NCBI GenBank assembly: GCA_028023455.1
Contig: JAQFVV010000017.1
Location: forward strand, 4,618,098-4,682,097
Source of the DNA: Epiperipatus broadwayi
Lineage: Eukaryota; Onychophora; Udeonychophora; Euonychophora; Peripatidae
DNA: 64,000 bases
Reading direction: 5' to 3'
Shown here: positions 22,587 through 35,689 of the stretch, one piece after another
How positions within the stretch are numbered: position 1 is the first letter of the stretch
How the letters are laid out: each line of letters begins with the position of its first letter
Notes under the pieces: generated by a model
Seen by the model: only the letters and a program-made list of their open reading frames with translations
Databases searched by the model: none
Told to the model about the DNA's origin: nothing
Translations under genes and position numbers: made by a program

Positions 22587-24655
22587 TAATTTCTATTTCG
22601 TCAACTTTGAATATGCTTTTTTTTATTTAGTAAATAGCAATATATTTTCCCACAATAAAAGCATAATTGTTGTGAAAATTAATATGCATTATTGACTAAT
22701 TTTAAATTCTTTTAAATATTAGAATAATTTTTTTTCCAAAATTTTAAATAGAATTCTTATTCTCTGAACATGTATGTTTTATTTTATTGCTACAGACTTA
22801 TGTCAACTATTTCACATCATATTATATCTTTATCTATCTTCATGTTTGAATATAAATCATTCCAATATTTCCCTCAAATATTAATTTGTAACATTTATAT
22901 CCTCATTGACATTTGTTTTTTGTTTGGTTTTTTTTTTTTTTCAATAATTTTATAAAACCAAATTTTCTTTTCTGCTTTAAATGTTCATTCTTTTATATAC
23001 CAAATCAAATAAATCTTTCGTTTGTGACATTTCTCTTTCATTTCACCTTAAACAATGTCCAACGCATTATAGTGAAATAGTAGATAGAAAGAAATTGAGA
23101 ATTAAAAGTCCCTAGATTAAAACTCAATCTATCATTTCTGATGCTTAAACATCACCTATGAGAAAGAAATTATTCAATTACTCAAATGCCTGGTCAAATT
23201 TTATATTGTGGTTGGTGTTTTAGTTTATTTAATTTTTATCATTCCTATTCACTTTAATAATTTACTGCTGGATATTCTTCTATAAAATTAATAATGGCAT
23301 TGGGTTTTGAATAAAGATGGCTATCAAGAATATTGAAAAATCTTTTAGCTTCAGCATAAATTTAAAAAATAATATAATTTTTGAGAGAACAGTAATACAA
23401 TAGTATTTAGTGAGAGTTTAAAGTTCCAATTATTACATAACCAATTCTAAAAAAAAATTCTAAATTCCCTTATACATATATAATTTACAAGTCATTACTG
23501 AAAGTTGATGTGTCTTTACTATTAAAATCAAACATTTTGTAAATATCTTCTCTAACAATTCTTCAACTTCTCTACAGTCATTTTATTTCCTATTCCTGCT
23601 ATTCAATTTTTTTTCTATTTCCACAATTGAGAAAACTGCCAACAGTAATCCACTTCACATCATTCTAATCATGAAACATCTATAATCAATAAGATACCAG
23701 ATTATGCTAGCAAAGAGATTTGAAGCAATTCTGACTACTGGAGATCAATAATTGCCATTTGAGAAATATTTTGTACTCTTATTTTGCTATATAGATAGAA
23801 GAGTCCTTGGATTCAAAACATAATATTTGTTAATTTCAAGATACTGTCTGAAAGTGCATAATAGGAGTAAAAAGTTGTTGCTGACTAAAATAATAGAGCA
23901 AAAAGTATTCTCTGTTAAAAGGGCCAGTAGAAAAGCACTAATCCAGAGATCTGATTTGGCAGTAATGATTATTTATGTTTACATAAATAGTTTAGAGAGC
24001 TAAATGATGCTAGATTACTACCATCAGATGCATATTAAATATTAAGTTAGAGGCAACATATGCCACTGTGTTTTGCAAGTTATAATTATTTAGTTGACTA
24101 AAATCACTTGATTAGAACCTGCGACTGCTAAGACTTAAGCATCATCAAGTATTTAAACGTATTTTCAAAATACTCTTCCCGATATTTGAAGTAATTAAAA
24201 AAAAACAGCAATTTATTCATCTAATATGGAATACATATATATTATAAATAAATACAGCTTCTATAGAAGTTACTTTACAACAAATATATTTTTAAAAGAA
24301 ACTTCCTTTGGAAGCATCTTGTGATTCTCCACAGTGTTATATATATTGTAACAGGTGCAATGCTCTGTCAAATTATGACATAACTTTTTTACTTAAAAAA
24401 AAAATGTATTATAGAGTGGATAAGGACCAAGATCACATATTTGTAATTAATTTCCAGTCATACTAGCATCTCATAGTAATCAAATAATATTTAAATAATC
24501 AGAAACCAGTAATTATTTCTTTTGATGCTCCAACCTACAGCTCATATTTGTGGATCTTAAATTACCTAACAATATGGATGCCTTTTCCTTTGAGTGTGAA
24601 TGGGGGTGGGTAGTTAAGTTATATTTATGCATGCACTTACACCTTTGGAGTTATT
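22587..24655. other. AT-rich stretch without recognised genes
   Basis: No convincing exon, transposase motif or repeat seen; short ORFs at 22504-22955 are low-complexity. Confidence 0.4.
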
Positions 24656-25060
24656 TTAAAGAGAAAGTAATTAACCCTTTACACATGTATTGTACTGTTA
24701 TATTAAATCAATGTTTTTGTTGAATGTTATGAAATTCTTGATCCAAGGCACAAGTTGAGCCTTTGAAAAGATACCTAAATTCAATTATATAAGATAATCT
24801 TAAATATTTTGGAATAAGAATGAAAATTTTTATATTATTCACTTTACTTCCATATTAAAAGATGTTAGAATTAATGCAATAAACTAAAAAGATTGTTTCA
24901 AACTATAATTTTAAATAGAATGTAATCAACTCTTTACCCATGGGTCATAGTTACATTAAATCAACATTTTTGTTGAATGTTAGGGAACTTCTCTTCCAGA
25001 GTCTTTGAAGAGAGCAGAAATAGGCCAATCTTAAGTATCTTGGAATAAGAGATAATAATA
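24656..25060. repeat. Two diverged direct copies of a ~240-bp unit
   Basis: 24670-24830 and 24915-25050 share the blocks aaccctttac/aactctttac, attaaatcaa, tttttgttgaatgtta and ttggaataaga. Diverged tandem duplication, non-coding. Confidence 0.55.
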
Positions 25061-26305
25061 GTATAAATATCCCATTATTTTATAATGTTACAAAATGTTT
25101 TTTTTTCCACCTCAAAATAAATTATTTAAAGAAAATGTTTTAGTATTATTTCTTATCAAACTTTATATATATATTTAAAAAAAAACAATAATATAATCAA
25201 ACTGTGAACCTTGCATGTATAATTAGTACAACAAGCTTTAAAAGAGATGAATATTTAATTAGCATCGTGTTCTAAAATATATTACTTTTTTTTTTAAGGG
25301 TAGAAAAATGTCAGAACATTTTACAGGTTTTAAAGTCTTTTATTTTTAAACTTTCATTTTTATGAAACCTGAACTTCTAATATTTCTTTACTGATATTAG
25401 TAACATTCAAAGTGCATTGTTAATTTTTAAAAATCCTTTGAATTCATTCTCACAGAGGTAGGAAACCCATCATTAGTATTGTTTTTTCTTCTATAGACTA
25501 TGCTTGTAAAATCATCAGATATAAAATGGATACCGCAATTAAAAAGCAGATAAATGTGTAATTAAATAGTAACTGATATATAACCAATTTTAAAAGAAAG
25601 AAAAAATATCAATGAGATTTATGTGAGTTATTGCGAATTTATTTAAATTAAAAGAAAACATGTTAGTATCTCATGCTTGGAATAAAATTTTAAATCCAAA
25701 TTAAATATTAAACCTTTTTAAAAAAGTAATGGAATGTTTTGTTGATGTTTTTTTTTTTAAAAAAAAAAAAGGTGAAAGTACTGTGAACATTATACTTCCG
25801 AAATGAATTGTTCCAGTAATAACTAGGTATAGTGAAAATTTATTATTCTAATGTTAATTAATCATTATCTAATTAAAGATGCATGTCAAGAAATATATTT
25901 TTAAATAAGCAGAGAAGTTTAACTTAAATCTATTTTTCTTGGTTCTTTTATATAATTCTGTAACATAATAATTAATTATAAGTATTTGCTTTATAGTAAA
26001 TAATAATAATACAAGGCAATAAAAGAAAATATAATGACATTATTTTTTTTTTACTATTACTTGAATTATAGTAAAAAGATAAAAGTTAAAAGCATATGTA
26101 ATATAAGGTTAGGATATATATTAACTATTATCAAATTAATCTCTTTAATTAATAATTTATGAATGTGTATTCAAACTAAGTTCAAGGATTTAATTGTTTA
26201 TTTATGCTAAGAGACCAGAATATATTAATGGTATTAGTTCTAGTGTTTAAAGGTCAAATATTATGAAGCTCTATAACTAGACATACAATTATAGAACTAT
26301 TTTAT
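25061..26305. other. AT-rich stretch without recognised genes
   Basis: Only homopolymer runs (25280, 25750, 26045) seen. Confidence 0.4.
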
Positions 26306-26500
26306 CAATTATGGATTATTTTAGATCTAGTGTCTGAAACTATCCTAGCGCCTCTCTGAGGAGTGCCAAAGCACGAAACCGTTGGTCAGGGATTTGAGTG
26401 TGGTTTCTGATAGAGATATTTTAAATGCTTTCTCTTGCTAAGCATTTATCACAAAGCTTGTTGGGCAATTAGCAAAGCTCTGTTTATATTTTACAAGTTT
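26306..26500 (+). mobile_element. Family C repeat carrying a hammerhead
   Basis: Shares the gatctagtgtctga leader, ribozyme block, the aaatgctttctcttgc block and caaagcttgtt with copies at 35690-35990 (+) and 37490-37750 (-). Non-coding, about 200 bp recognisable. Confidence 0.65.
26351..26390 (+). ncRNA. Hammerhead ribozyme, intact core (family C)
   Basis: Core CTGAGGA at 26356-26362 (position 7 is free), perfect stem II gtgc-caaa-gcac (26363-26374), GAAA at 26375-26378, stem III acc/ggt with loop gtt, cleavage after GTC at 26387. Stem I pairs ctct with aggg. All invariant core bases are present. Confidence 0.75.
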
Positions 26501-27568
26501 AAAAAAAGAAGTGGGGTCATGTGATATATGACTATTTTTTATGGATTATATGTTATCTTTTTTAATCAAGTGAATTATCTATCCATTAAAATATTTTGCA
26601 CTTAAAAATAAATTAAGTCTGTAGTTTATCTTTACTGTATGCTCAAGCATTTTCATAATTTTGTAAACAAAGTATTTAATCTTTCATCTTAATTGTATCT
26701 CATACATAATACTATCTAATATAGTTCAAAGATTGAGACATCCGAGCTAGATCATACTAAGAAAAAGTAGAATCATCTCTAGTTTTTCCAATTTTACTTG
26801 CTGAACAGGCAAAAGTATCTTAATTAGCATTCATGTACTTTAGAATTAAAAAAATTTGGATATAGAATTTAAAGACACCTGACTACTAATATTTACATAG
26901 TAGCACATTCATTAAATAAGTTCATAGTTGTTAACCTAATATAGGATCATTAAGCATCTCTTAAAACACTATGTGCATGACCTGATTCTGGGAACATGCA
27001 TTATATCCTAATGACCAGAAATCCAAAAAAGAAATTCTCTTTTTTTTTCTTTAATTTGAATATTGTTGATTATTCCCAATAATGATTATATTACTAATAT
27101 TGACATATCTCAGTGGAGTTGTAAAAAAGGTTGATACTATGAGCTATATGATTGTTTATTCAGCTATGACCATAGTTGGACCATACGATTACATCATTTT
27201 AGTAATAAGGTTAGGGGTAATGATTTTATAAAAATAATGCCTGATTTAGAGTTGCTCCAATAGTGTATGAAAAGATCCGTGGTCAATATAACCAGAGGCA
27301 TCTCCTATAATTATTGTATCATAATATAGTTGATATAGAGACCTCATCTGAAATATAATTAAGTAGTGATTAATCATTACATCTACCAAAATGGTTTTAC
27401 AACAGGGACGTAAATCCATTCCACTATAATGTGTGTGTGTGTGTATATTCCACTTTTATTGTTAAAAGAAGAGTTGCCTTGATAACAGTTTTAAATTGTT
27501 GAATGTTATTGATAATGGGATTGTCTAAGTGTTGACTGTTTTTTAATGATATATATATATATATATGT
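26501..27568. other. AT-rich stretch with short microsatellites
   Basis: GT repeat near 27430 and TA repeat near 27548. No gene recognised. Confidence 0.4.
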
Positions 27569-28520
27569 ATGCTGGATTACTGTATGACCATTAAACCAAT
27601 AGTAAAAAGTTATATTCCATATAAATCAAGAGTGCCAATGTCATATAAAATGGCAGGTTTGAAGTCTTTCTTATTTAGAAATAATAGTCTTTGCAAATAT
27701 TTATTGGATAAAGGCAAAAATATTGAAATATATTCGAATGAATTGTTAAATGTTGGTTACAATTATAATCATAAGCACTTGAGAAGTTTGCACTCTCTCA
27801 ATTTAATTTTCAATACCGGCTGTGCTTTATAAAAATATTATTTACATATATTGCTGCAAAGTTATAACATTGAAAAACTACTGCGTAGTAAATCGAAAAA
27901 TTTCACGCTGTATGTTTATAATTTGAACTCAGTCAATTAAGGGTGATGATATTTAAGATTCACGCTCTCAGATATAAGTACTTTGGACTGGCTTGGATAT
28001 ATAGAAAGACAAGTAAAGAAGAGAGTGGGAACCACTCTTTTCTTGTTAAATTCCCCGTCCCAGTGCTTAAGATCTGATTGGTTACTAATAGTCACAAGCG
28101 CTTGAGAAGTTTGCACTCTCTCAATTTAATATAATGTTATTAAAAATTTTAATATGAGATATAAGAATAAAAATTTTAATAATAATATTGATCCTCCTGT
28201 TAATAAAAAAGTATGGATACCAATACCATACATTTCGAATGATCAAGTAAATTTTATAAGGAAGATTTATAAAGGTATATGTGATATTGCATTTTACACA
28301 TCTCCTACGTTAAACAAATTAATAAATAATTCTAAAGATAAAATCTTATTTATAAATAAAAATTGTATCATTAATAATGGATAAGTAGGTGTGGTAGTGG
28401 ATATATAGGTGAATCGAGATATACATTGGAAAAAAGAACTAAAGAGCATTTGCTGTTGTTAAAGAGTTCAGAAATGGAATCAAAATTGCAAAGTAGATAA
28501 TAAGGTTTCAGAATCCATTT
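27569..28520 (+). pseudogene. Penelope-like element: RT C-terminus, linker and GIY-YIG remnant
   Basis: An 87-codon open stretch (27569-27832) carries SYIPYKSRVP and GLKSFLFRNN, resembling the region after the PLE RT palm. After a gap, 28154-28384 encodes VWIPIPYISNDQV...FIRKIYKG and FYTSPTLNKLINNSKDK, a PLE linker. Then, past one stop, CGSGYIGESRYTLEKRTKEHL gives the YIG half of GIY-YIG with its conserved R and H. Between the parts lies a 290-bp segment bounded by a 35-bp direct repeat. Fragmentary and dead. Confidence 0.75.
27773..28130. repeat. 35-bp direct repeat bounding 290 bp inside a PLE
   Basis: The block at 27773-27807 (aagcacttgagaagtttgca...) recurs at 28096-28130 with one change. 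The interval carries no PLE motif I recognise. It may be a duplication or an insertion within the element. Confidence 0.65.
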
Positions 28521-28645
28521 TTCACGACCATAATAATTCATATATTTATGGTTTAAACTACAATTACAACAACGTTAGCATCCATTTTTCACAACCATAA
28601 TAATTCAAGTATTTATGGTTTAACTTCAATTACAGCAACATTAAA
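28513..28645 (+). repeat. 67-bp tandem duplication in a PLE tail
   Basis: atccatttttcac...ttatggttta recurs after 67 bases with about ten differences. The unit can be read as H-DHNNS...YGL, fitting the conserved His region after GIY-YIG, so the duplication lies in former coding sequence. Confidence 0.7.
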
Positions 28646-30821
28646 ATATTGCAAATTGAAAAAAATAACAACAAATGAAAAATAAAAGAAGCTATGCTAA
28701 TATACAAATACAAACATGACTTAATTAACAGGTAAACAACAAACGTTAAGATCACAGAATTGTGGGAAGGTTAGCCTTTCAAAGTGTTAGTTGACAAAGA
28801 CTACAAGGATAGTTGAAAGCGCTACTAAGTGGATAAAATTTTTAAAATATCTGATTACTGTATTTATAAATATTCAATTATATAATTACGTATATTGCTT
28901 TGAAGAAGTACAGACATCGAATTATAATATTATAACATATATATGAACATATGTTCAAACATTTATTAAATAACTTATTTAGGTATTATTTATTTAGTCA
29001 AAAAAACAACTCAACAACATAATACATTATATTTAAACAAATATTTATAAGCAATTAAAACAACAAAGTTTTTAAAAGGGGGGGGGGGGAGGGCATGACC
29101 AGGTAATTTACCATGCTGTGAACAAATACAAAGATTATACTTTAATGGCTAGAATAAATATTTCACTCTTAAATCACATGATTTCTTGTGTCAACGTTGT
29201 CAAATATATCATAAGCACTACCCACTTTTGATCAACCAGAATATATAATGATATGATGTTTACACTTCTACTTAGCAAGTAATGGGTTAAGATGTGTGCT
29301 AATATGCAGCTGAAGAGAAGTTTATTTTTTAAAATTGAAATATCAAAATAATGCTGAGCACTTTAGAGTTACGCTATTCTCACAATCATGGCTGAGTTTA
29401 GTTATATCTACAATATTATCACAACAATTAAATTGCAAATAAAAAGCAGTTCAACGATGATAATAAACCATCATGTTCGCAAATACAATCATATTTCTGG
29501 AATTAAGCTTTTTATACAAAGTCTACACAATCTTAGCAGCATGAAGCTTGTCCAATAGAATAGTGCAGCACTCTGCTCTTTGCTCAACATCCATTTGTGA
29601 AAAAAATATATTTTTTTTTGTTTTTAATGTATTATTCATCAAATTAAATAAAACTATTTATTATAATAAAAAAAATTATTTTCTAGTAGTTGAATATTTT
29701 GCATATAAATTTTTACAACTATTCACATTCAAATTTAAAACCTCAGAATATTTGAGATGAAATTTGTGCACATTAAAAATTGTTCACAAGATTTTTGTGT
29801 TTATGAAGGTAACATTTTTAAAATGGCAAGTAAAATTTAGTTAAACAATCATGCGAAATTAAGATTTCATCTTTCATTTTTTCTTTCTACTTTAATTAAC
29901 TGTAAACACTTTCTAACAAATTTGTCATGAAATTCAATGAATGCGTATTTTCAAAAAATATATTGCACACCATTGAAAAGTCAATGAAATGATATCAACA
30001 TCATTTAAAATGTGGTCTGCCAATACTATTAGACTGACAACCATCTGGATAACCTCAAAATGTTGCATTACTATGCTATATGGTCAATGATACCTAACTT
30101 GTATAAAATTTCAAAAAAAAACTCGTTCAATAGAAGTATGTTAAAATCAATTACAAGATTTGACCCAAATAAATAAATGAACAAACAGAATTTCTAAGTT
30201 AAATAAACTACTTAATTAATAATTAACCTAATAAATACTTTATTTAAAAATTTTCCATGAATATAATTGTGCATAAAAAAGTTTAAGGGTTACTTTTAGC
30301 CATTACAAATGATTAGATACCATCTCATTGTTTAGCTCCAAAATTATTTACACTTGTTCAAAATAAATCAGATAATAATTTCATGAATTCATCGTTATAC
30401 AAGTTATATATTGAACGATTTACATATATATGGTTCAAGTCTGTTGACATTGAGTAAGATTTAAAAGATAAAAAAAAAATTAGAAATGGTCAATAAATAC
30501 TATTTAGTTTTTTTTTCATGTAATTTTTTTTTTTTAAATATGTACAATGAGAGTTGTCTGTATATGATATTATCTATTTAATTAAAGTTAAAATTGGAGG
30601 GAATATAAATGCATACAGATTGTTTATCCAGATAAATAAAAAAAAATCCAAATGCAAGAGATTACAATCAAAGTTTTAACGCTAATTAAAGATGGTGGAA
30701 AGAATTTATAAAAAAGAGAACTTTGTAACAAAAAAAAAAAAAAGAAAATAAATGTACAAAATTATCAACTTGTACTTTGATAACAAAAGATAAAGTATGC
30801 GCAGAAATCTAAAAAACTGAC
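28646..30821. other. AT-rich stretch; poly-G run at about 29069
   Basis: A 10-12 base G run near 29069-29080 and many A/T runs. No gene or repeat family recognised. Confidence 0.4.
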
Positions 30822-31042
30822 CTAAGATTATAAAAGGGGCAGAAAAACTGCAAACAGGGGATTTTTGCTAAGGGTTTTGTGCACCCTGGATGGGTGAGAG
30901 GGATTGTGGCTCCCTTGTCTCTCAACCGTAATAAAAATTCAGGAATATTCATTTGCTGAACCAATGCATCAGGTGGGAATAGAAACCGGAGCATTTTACG
31001 AACACCTCTCATCATAGAAAGGTCACTACAAAAGCTTTGCAT
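30822..31042 (-). CDS. Candidate host exon, function unknown
   Basis: An open segment of 221 bp on the minus strand, with clearly higher GC than its flanks. It encodes FCSDLSMMRGVRKMLRFL and then FPPDALVQQMNIPEFLLRL. It ends at a strong donor-like AG|GTCAGT (30821/30822 boundary) and starts after a TAG acceptor preceded by a T/C-rich run. Alternatively it begins at the ATG at 31042. I do not recognise the protein. The evidence is composition, openness and splice signals only, so a decayed repeat is not excluded. Confidence 0.4.
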
Positions 31043-32280
31043 CTAGCCATACATTGCAACTGACCAAAATGTGACAAAAGAAATCAGTTAACTTCCAATG
31101 AGCTCGGGATCCCAAGAAATACATGTATACTACAACAATCTTCAGTCTACACAAACCTACCAGTAAGCTACTAATATTCATACCCTGATTTATGACTAAT
31201 TAAAGGTTTGCAAAGTAATTTTAACTATGAAACTTCTAATACCAATATGGACATTCACCTAGAAGAAGCTTAAGTGTAAAAGGAACTGTTTTAGTTATTT
31301 GATTAATATTATCTGGATTGGCATGTGTATGTTCTTTCCAATTTTATTAATAATTTATCATTAAATATTTTAATCGGTTCTAATAAAATATTTAGCATTA
31401 ATATAACACTTCTGTTGTACGTTCTTCATTTTAGTTATTAGAATTTATTATGTATAAATTACCTTTGCCAATATGCTTGTTAATCTTTAAAAAATATTAA
31501 TTTTAGTTCTTTACTGCAAATCTGCTCAATGAACATTAGTGAATCTACAGTCTGGTGCCCTCATAAATAAATTAAAACTAACTCCACCGAAAATTCGAGC
31601 TGCAAAAAATTATTAGGTCAGTTAATCAGGAAATATAATTATTCTTTTTATAGTTTGATTAACTGGTACTTTATAGTGTGCAATAAAAGACAAATCAAAA
31701 TGTAAAATGTTACATTATATATAAAGATTGCCTTATTGATAATTATAAAACTTTGATAAATATTAATCAGGATATATATTTATTGATTGTAGTAATTTTT
31801 GACAATGCAATTGCATCTATATTTCATATTATTTACTTGTGACCAATAGTAAAAGTCAAGAGAACATACAGATATAGGTGCATCTGCTCTTCACCTAAGA
31901 ATTTGTCTATTTTGCAAGTAGACAAAATTAATAAATGGAAATAAAAACTGAAAAATTCTTTTTTTAAAATTTCCCATTTTGATCACACTCAGATGAAAAA
32001 GATATCAGTTTTGACGAATCCTCACTCACCCACACAATAAATTAGGAAAAGAAATTGTTTTAATAAATTCTACCATAATGTGTCGGAATGTTCCATATTG
32101 CAAAATTCATCTGGATCTACAATGATAGCATCTTCGAATCAGTAAAGCTGCAACAAAAGGGATATTTATCTGCAGAATAAAGAGCTTTAAAATACAACAA
32201 CTTTTACTTCAATTTGGAACTGCATTTTAATTCTAATTTTTTAAAAAAATCTCAACTGAAAGCAGTAGATTGAATAAGTT
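31043..32280. other. AT-rich stretch without recognised genes
   Basis: Would be intron if the exon at 30822-31042 is real. Nothing else seen. Confidence 0.4.
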
Positions 32281-32288
32281 GTTTAAAA

Positions 32289-32796
32289 CAGTGTTCTTCA
32301 ACCCTTGGTCTGCGGACCGGTGCCGGGCTGCAGAAGTTTTTTACCGGTCCGCAGTAGACTGGCAGGAAAGTTTGTAATAATAAAATAATAAGAGTTTAAA
32401 CTTTTAATTAATATAAACAATTTTTAATTATTTTTTCATCTCATTTTTACCCAATTAAAAAAAAAAAAGAAACAGAATGAAAACAAAATCTAATCAATCA
32501 TACATAAATTAATTTGTTTTTCTAGTTATCACAGATGTTTATGGGGGGAGGGGATAGAATTAAACTTTTTATTACTTTTCTAAAAAAAATCAAAATTAAA
32601 AAAAAAAGTTTTTTATTATACAAACTCCATATATAATATATATAACTTCATCCAAGGCTAAGCAGTTTACATCTTTAATAAAATTTATCTATAGACTTCT
32701 GCCAGTCCGCGAAACCTTATCCTTATTTTTGCCGGTCCGCGAAACCTTATCTTTATTTTTACCGGTCCGCAGGTGTGAAAAGATTGAAGACCACTG
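32289..32796. mobile_element. Non-autonomous hAT element (508 bp) with 8-bp TSD
   Basis: The ends are cagtg.tcttcaa and ttgaagaccactg, hAT-type terminal inverted repeats, with subterminal gcggaccggt motifs repeated several times (twice as ccggtccgcgaaacc near 32705-32740). The flanking 8-bp duplication gtttaaaa is perfect (32281-32288, 32797-32804). The interior matches, inverted, part of the larger element at 50552-51966, so it is a deletion derivative of that family. Confidence 0.85.
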
Positions 32797-32804
32797 GTTT
32801 AAAA

Positions 32805-32954
32805 GATCTCTTGCAAATTTTAATACTTGATCATAAAAATTCTAAAAGGTTTTAAAAAAATTTCAAACAACATAAAATCGTAAGTGCTATTATAAATGTT
32901 ATATATATTTAAAAAAATTTACTAGTAGTAAAAAAAAAAATAACATTTTCTTAT
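32805..32954. other. AT-rich spacer
   Basis: No feature recognised. Confidence 0.4.
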
Positions 32955-33560
32955 ATAAGTCCAATTGAAGTGGGAGGGATGTGGCAAAGTAAGAAGTGGA
33001 GAGGTGAAGTTATTCTATTTAGGTGGTGTTAGATCAATTAATGGAGATGGCATTGCAGTTGGAAAGAGAATTTGGAGTAGTGTGGCAAAGATTGATTGTA
33101 TTGATGATAGGCTGATCATTAGAATAAATGCAAATCCTAGAGATTTGGTAATCATACAAGTTTACTTCCAGACTATTAGTCATGATGATATTGAAATTGA
33201 TGAAATATATGAAAAGATAGGGAAAATTATCCAATGTGAAGGGGGGAAATACATGTATATTGATATTGGGTGACTGGAATGCTGTTGTGGGAAAAGGAAG
33301 GGAAAATTGTTGGAAATTATGATATTGGAAAAAGAAATGAAAGAGATAGCCGGCTTGTACAATTTTGGAAAGAAAATGGGTTTGTGATTGAAACACTTGT
33401 TTTAAAAACCATATAAGAAGATTATGTACATGGAAAGCTCCAGGTGATAAAGAACATTATCAAATTGATTATATATTGTTCATGATAGATACAAGAATGT
33501 TGTTAAAGGTTTGCATTCTTTGCCTGGTGCTGATATAAACTCAATACAAATAACAAACAC
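32955..33560 (+). pseudogene. LINE APE-type endonuclease remnant (CFDP2-like)
   Basis: An open 102-codon stretch carries LFYLGG...GDGIAVGK, the DDRLI motif and VIIQVYFQT. After a frameshift come GDWNAVVGKG (33269-33298, the catalytic GDFN motif with W for F) and RRLCTWKAPGD...QIDYILF (33414-33483), ending near KGLHSLPGADINS. This is the endonuclease of LINEs often annotated as craniofacial development protein 2-like. The RT part is missing. Continues with a C-terminal remnant at 33693. Confidence 0.8.
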
Positions 33561-33574
33561 AATACAAATACATG

Positions 33575-33692
33575 AATACAAGTTCTGAAAAAGATTTCTG
33601 GGGCAATCGAAACTGTCAATAGCGGTTTGTAAAAAGCATTGTATGATATTAATATTATATGGATTTGGCAAAGCAATAAAAAAGATAAAGTT
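33575..33692 (+). mobile_element. Family E 3' fragment within a LINE
   Basis: Matches the right arm of 14564-14983: hairpin gatttc-tggg-gcaatc, GAAAC, gtcaatag, tttgtaaaaag, attaatattatatgga. It sits where the LINE has lost its RT, so insertion and deletion are probably linked. Core reads CTGAAAA (G8 lost). Confidence 0.65.
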
Positions 33693-34020
33693 GGATGAAT
33701 AAAATAATAAATGAAGAAGTTTTGAAAAGAGTTAATGAAAAAAGAAGATTGAGGAAATCAGAGAAAGAAAGAGAAACTGAACTGGACATGTATTAAAAAG
33801 AAATTATACTTTAATGAAAGATGTTTTGAAGGGAATGGTAAATGGAAGTAAGAAGAAAGGATGAAAAGATTGACAATAGTGGATGATATAAGAGATGGGA
33901 AGAGTTACATGGATTTAAAGAGCTGAGCAATGAAGAGAATGGAATAGAAAAATGGATAAATTGTTGATGTGATCACTCTATGGATTTGTCCATTTGACGG
34001 AATACTGTTGATGATGATAA
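33693..34020 (+). pseudogene. LINE ORF2 C-terminal remnant (CFDP2-like)
   Basis: Encodes NEEVLKRVNEKRRL, then WTGHVLKRNYTLMKDVLKG, then DDI.DGKSYMDLKELS. This is the conserved tail after the RT in this LINE family. Frameshifts present. Confidence 0.75.
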
Positions 34021-34284
34021 GTCCAATATTATAAATACATTGTAATACTTTCAATTGTTTTTATTACCTTCAAGTTTTTTACTGTTCTTGAATCGTATTT
34101 TGCATTTTTTATTAATTTATTGCTTTCCCAATATTTTGTTCATATTATAGATGATTAACAAGGATGTTTATACACTTTAACGTATCATATATATGACATG
34201 TATGTGCATACATATATTTATGCTTATAAATATATCAAATAATCTCAATTTTTTTAAATTCATATAAATAAAGATACAATAAAA
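34021..34284. other. AT-rich spacer
   Basis: No feature recognised. Confidence 0.4.
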
Positions 34285-34345
34285 GACAAATGACCCCCAA
34301 GATGCATTTCGTACTGAACCAGCACTCATCAATTGGTCTTTAATT
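34285..34345 (-). mobile_element. Family D ribozyme fragment
   Basis: Minus strand: TTGATGA (C3 to T), stem II gtgc/gtac with loop tggttca, GAAA, stem III with NUH ATC, stem I ccaa/ttgg. Probably inactive because of C3, otherwise well formed. Confidence 0.55.
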
Positions 34346-35689
34346 GAGTTTTAAAGTTTATGTCTGGGTTAGAAACAATCTCCAGTTTAAGTAAATGATT
34401 AATAATCGTCATTACTATATTTATCTAAAGTGGATAGTGTCAAAGATGTGGGTTGAGTTAATTTGACACTTGTAATTCAAAATGTAATTATATATTTATG
34501 TCTAAAAAATAGAAGTTATTAAATTACATACAATATTTTAATTTTTAAGACATAAACACTAATAAAAGGAACGAACATATACATGTCAGTATATATATAT
34601 CTTTGCTAAACGTCATATAATATGGTTAAAACTGTATTAGATTAAAAATGACATAAAATTTGATTCAAACAATAAAAAAAAATTATGAGTTATAAAAATA
34701 AATGTGTTACATTAATAAAAGTGAATCTTAATTGAAAAGTAAGATATATATACTTACATTAAAACACAACAAGAATTAATTATACTTTATTATCTGTAAA
34801 TTTTGAAAAGGATAAGAATTGTTTTGATTTGCTATAGAATGAAAAGAATTACCTCAATTTACTAATTTTCCTTTTTCCAAGAGTTATGGTAAAAATTTAA
34901 AATGTAAACCTTCCAATTATTGATTATAAATAATATATCACCATTGTCAACAATTATCAATCCACTGCAGTCTCCAAGTTCAATTCACTATCTCTGATCT
35001 CTAGTCTCTCTTCTCCATATCAATTCTGCATACTTCCTTATTTCATCCATCCATCTGACCTATGGTCTCTTTCTGGGTCTTTTACAATCTCTTGGAATCC
35101 AGTTTAAAGATTTAAATTGTCCATCTATTGTTATTTCTTCTACCAATACGTTCTACCAATACGTCCAGTTCAACTCCACTTCAGTCTTTTAATTCTTTAA
35201 GTTTCAATTAATAACTTTATTAGAAGATTTAAATTCACTGGTTGATGAAATCCAGGCAGAAAAACTAGACACTAGTGGTATGCTAATTAACCAAATAACA
35301 TTCCAATCACTATGATGTGCAGGATAGCAGGGTCATAAAAATTCTTAACTACAGCTCCAATTATAATTGCAGGGACTGTTATCAGAGTATGTGAGCTGTG
35401 AATAAAGTCTGTGTCTGACATTTTTATCAGATATTTTCAGCTTCTTTTTTATGTTTGTGTTCCACTCTTCAAATTATTTACAAATAATAGTTGTTTTGGT
35501 CATTTTTGTTGTCATTGTACTTAAAATGTGAGTGGATTTTACTACATTACTCTGCCTTTCTACATTCTCTAGAAGAAACTGAATGTGCATTGCAGCTGAT
35601 AATACACTTATTAAATTAGGTCATGTGACATCTGCTTGATTTTTTTTTTGTACTTTTATTTTTTACTATTAAGGCTTTAGTGATTTTAT
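34346..35689. other. AT-rich stretch; possible LINE tail at 34960-35240
   Basis: 34960-35240 (catccatccatctgacc, then tctgggtctttta) looks like the minus-strand C-terminal coding region of a LINE, but I could not read a continuous motif. The rest is empty. Confidence 0.3.

Noticed and set aside
33034-33396. 120-codon minus ORF
   Set aside because: Antisense shadow of the LINE endonuclease coding region on the + strand.
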